This document shows, piece by piece, positions 61,931 to 64,000 of a DNA stretch of 64,000 nucleotides; position 1 is the first letter of the stretch, and each line of letters opens with the position of its first letter. The stretch comes from Paraspadella gotoi (taxonomy: Eukaryota; Chaetognatha). The position numbers were made by a program, and so were the translations under genes. The stretch is taken from assembly GCA_051294375.1 (NCBI GenBank), contig CM119265.1, forward strand, positions 650,912-714,911, written 5' to 3'. The notes beneath the pieces were generated by a model. It did not search any database and was not told the DNA's origin. It saw nothing but the letters and a program-made list of their open reading frames with translations.

Positions 61931-63900
61931 AGAAGTTTTTAACAAACAGATTGAAAAACAAATCTTTAAAAAATGTGCTTACCCATTTAACTTAACAATT
62001 TTGTTATTTACCCATTTAAAAAAAATGATTAAAAACAGAATGTTTACATATAAATAAAAACTTATTTTTTTGTGATTACTGATGATTATAATGTATTTCT
62101 CGATATATTAGCTCTAGTACATCAATGATTACTTATTGTTATGCTGAATGACCTTTCCTCTTAAAACTAACATTTTTAACGGTTAATTGTTAAAATCGGT
62201 TAATTTTATAATTTAACTTTAAATTTAGAAAAGTATTATTTAAATCAAACTAAGTATTTAATGGTATTTTATCTTTAACTCTTGCTCCTGAATCTTCTAT
62301 TTCAGATAGATTAGCTACACATTTTAGTTGGTAAATGAAAAATTGTTTTGAGCAAACTATCTTAAATCTACATATGATAATTTAGCTAATCAGATAATAC
62401 ATCGTGATAAATCTTACATACAAATTTTTTTCTTTAGCCTCATAGCAAAATAAAAATATACAAAAAGATAAAGGAAGAAAAACCACAATGTAATTCTAGA
62501 TTCATATTTTGTTTTCTCTTTTCTTTCTGTCTCTCACTTTCTCTTTTTCTTTCATTATTTATCTTCATTATTTTTCTAGTCGTTAGTTTCTTGAACCCTT
62601 GTTTTCTGTTTTTATTTTTTTATAAAACATGACCATAAATAGAAATTATGAATATTAATTTATTGATTGAATGTTTCATTGATCAAATTATCAAAAGATT
62701 TATTGATTATTAAATATTTTTTTCAGTTTTATTAAAAAATATATCATGATTGAAGGATAGTTTTAGTTAGCCTTAATGTCCTTAAAACTCCTTATTAAGT
62801 TTTTTATTAATTGTTTTCATTCATTTCTGTCTTATTTCATTTGCTTCTTTGTTCGTTTTAAAGAGTGAAATAAAAAGTAGCAAAATGGGATATATTATTT
62901 CATACAAAAATTTAATTTGCAAGAAAATGTATGCAACTATTTGCATTTGCATATATATTATATTTCAATATGTTCTTTGAACTCCGGGGAGAGACGTTGA
63001 TAGGTGGAAGAGAAAGGCTCTGTCGGTAGGGGAAGTCTCTATCCTGTTATTTAATATTAATATACTTAATACTTTATCTTATCAGAATCAATAATAGTTT
63101 ATTCATTTCTTAATTTAAAAAATCTCTTTTATATAGTTTGTCTTAAAATAAATATCCATTAACAGCTCTTTTTTTTCTTAATATGTCACTTTTTGATATA
63201 AGTTTCAACATTCAAAATATAAACTAAAACATTAAAATTAAATAAATGCATTTGGAATTTAATTTTACCCAGAAAAAGATTTATCCAAAAAAAAAATATG
63301 AAAGAAAATGTAATATTAATGGATGCTTTCAAAGTATTTTAAAAATATACCTCTATAATAAACCATATTAAAATTTGGCGATATACTTGAAAAAGGCGCA
63401 ATAAAACAAAGTTAACAGTCTTTGGTTTTGGCTAATAGATATATTATTATTTATTATTATTATTATTAATTATTATTATTATTATTATATTATTCATTAT
63501 TTTTTTTTTTATATGATTTATGACTTTTAGAATATGATATATAAGTATCAAACCACCAAAAGCAAATCGGATTGGAGGCTCAAGCGATCTCTGCAAGAAT
63601 GGAACCAATAAATCGTGATTAGTCGAGATGGAACTAGAATCAACCAATCAGCTTGCAGAATCATTGGAACTTCTCAGAATAAAATCTCATCTCGATTTTG
63701 CCCCCAAAAATCCATTCGGTCTGCCGGTCGGTCTGAATGTCGGTTGGTATGTTGGTAAAAATATAAGACGGAATTTTGATGCAGTGAAAGTCATAAATAC
63801 AAAGGCTAAGTTTTTTAGTGTCATATCATGTGATGAAAGGAAAAAATATTTGAAAATAAAGTCACTGCGGCGCTACACATTGGTATCACCATTCTTGTTC
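61931..63900. other. AT-rich sequence without supported genes
   Basis: Contains an (ATT)n-rich array at about 63430-63500. The 92-codon frame at 63628-63906 has no recognised domain. Confidence 0.4.
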
Positions 63901-63907
63901 CTTTAAT

Positions 63908-63952
63908 GTGGTGGCAGTAGTAGGATTCGAACCCACACCTTTGCAGATACTA
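63908..63952 (-). other. tRNA 3'-half-like sequence
   Basis: On the minus strand, AGGTGTGGGTTCGAATCCTA followed by CTACTGCCACCA looks like a tRNA-Leu/Ser-type T-arm and acceptor end with CCA. No D-arm or anticodon arm is visible, so it is more likely a SINE or tRNA fragment. Confidence 0.35.
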
Positions 63953-64000
63953 AGAAAATACAGCGGAAAAGAGAAGAGATAATAAAATGTTTTTCAATGG

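Noticed and set aside
63908-63952. Functional tRNA gene
   Set aside because: Only a T-arm and acceptor-like 3' end are present; D-arm and anticodon arm are missing.

Overview
The window is AT-rich animal nuclear DNA, most likely from an invertebrate. It has many short spliceosomal introns with clean GT-AG sites (and one GC-AG), metazoan receptor and secreted-protein domains (discoidin-domain-receptor kinase, MACPF, EGF, F-type lectin, kringle), tRNA-derived SINEs, Penelope-like retroelements, foldback and MITE-type DNA elements and abundant (CT)n/(GA)n arrays. I cannot name the species. Runs of N at 8542-8566, 42726-42775, 44540-44747, 44842-44941 and 50487-50511 mark scaffold gaps, and several stretches look like poorly polished long-read sequence.

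Three genes can be supported by hand-built exon models whose splice phases all agree. (1) 1-4353, minus strand: the 5' seven exons of an ankyrin-type repeat protein that runs off the left edge. (2) 5582-21346, plus strand: the 3' part of a discoidin domain receptor (DDR) tyrosine kinase. Exons for the extracellular stalk and transmembrane helix lie at 5582-7805, and exons for the proline-rich juxtamembrane region and complete kinase lie at 13872-21346. (3) 32263 to at least 58234, plus strand: a secreted multidomain protein with signal peptide, MACPF, a possible FAMeT-like beta domain, Cys-rich region, three EGF domains, F-type lectin, kringle and a second F-type lectin that starts at the last exon found. 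All module junctions are phase 1. The join across the 11-kb repeat-filled intron (39265-50601) is inferred from phase.

Inside the DDR intron between 7805 and 13872 lies a copy of part of the same gene in reverse orientation. 8567-13012 is the reverse complement of 13163-17888, about 4.5 kb per arm around a GA-rich centre. The left arm starts exactly at a gap, carries frame-breaking indels, and lacks a 255-bp SINE that sits in the right arm with a target duplication. A haplotig or assembly fold is the leading explanation; a real inverted duplication is the alternative.

The rest is largely repeats: a 612-bp hAT-type MITE with an 8-bp target duplication (23916-24527), a TA-flanked TIR element (30227-31607), a foldback element with telomere-like CCCTAA cores (39376-41131), a solo LTR (37999-38773), a BEL/Pao gag zinc-knuckle fragment (33578-33925), five Penelope-like fragments with GIY-YIG endonuclease sequence (41760-48640 and 60640-61930), a tRNA-Met-like SINE family (three copies) and a second SINE family (two copies). 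The most unusual repeat signal is a set of hammerhead-ribozyme-like folds (about 4045, 29000, 50330, 57945 and 58735), one with an intact CTGATGA...GAAAC core, in a window that also carries Penelope-like elements, a class known to carry such ribozymes.
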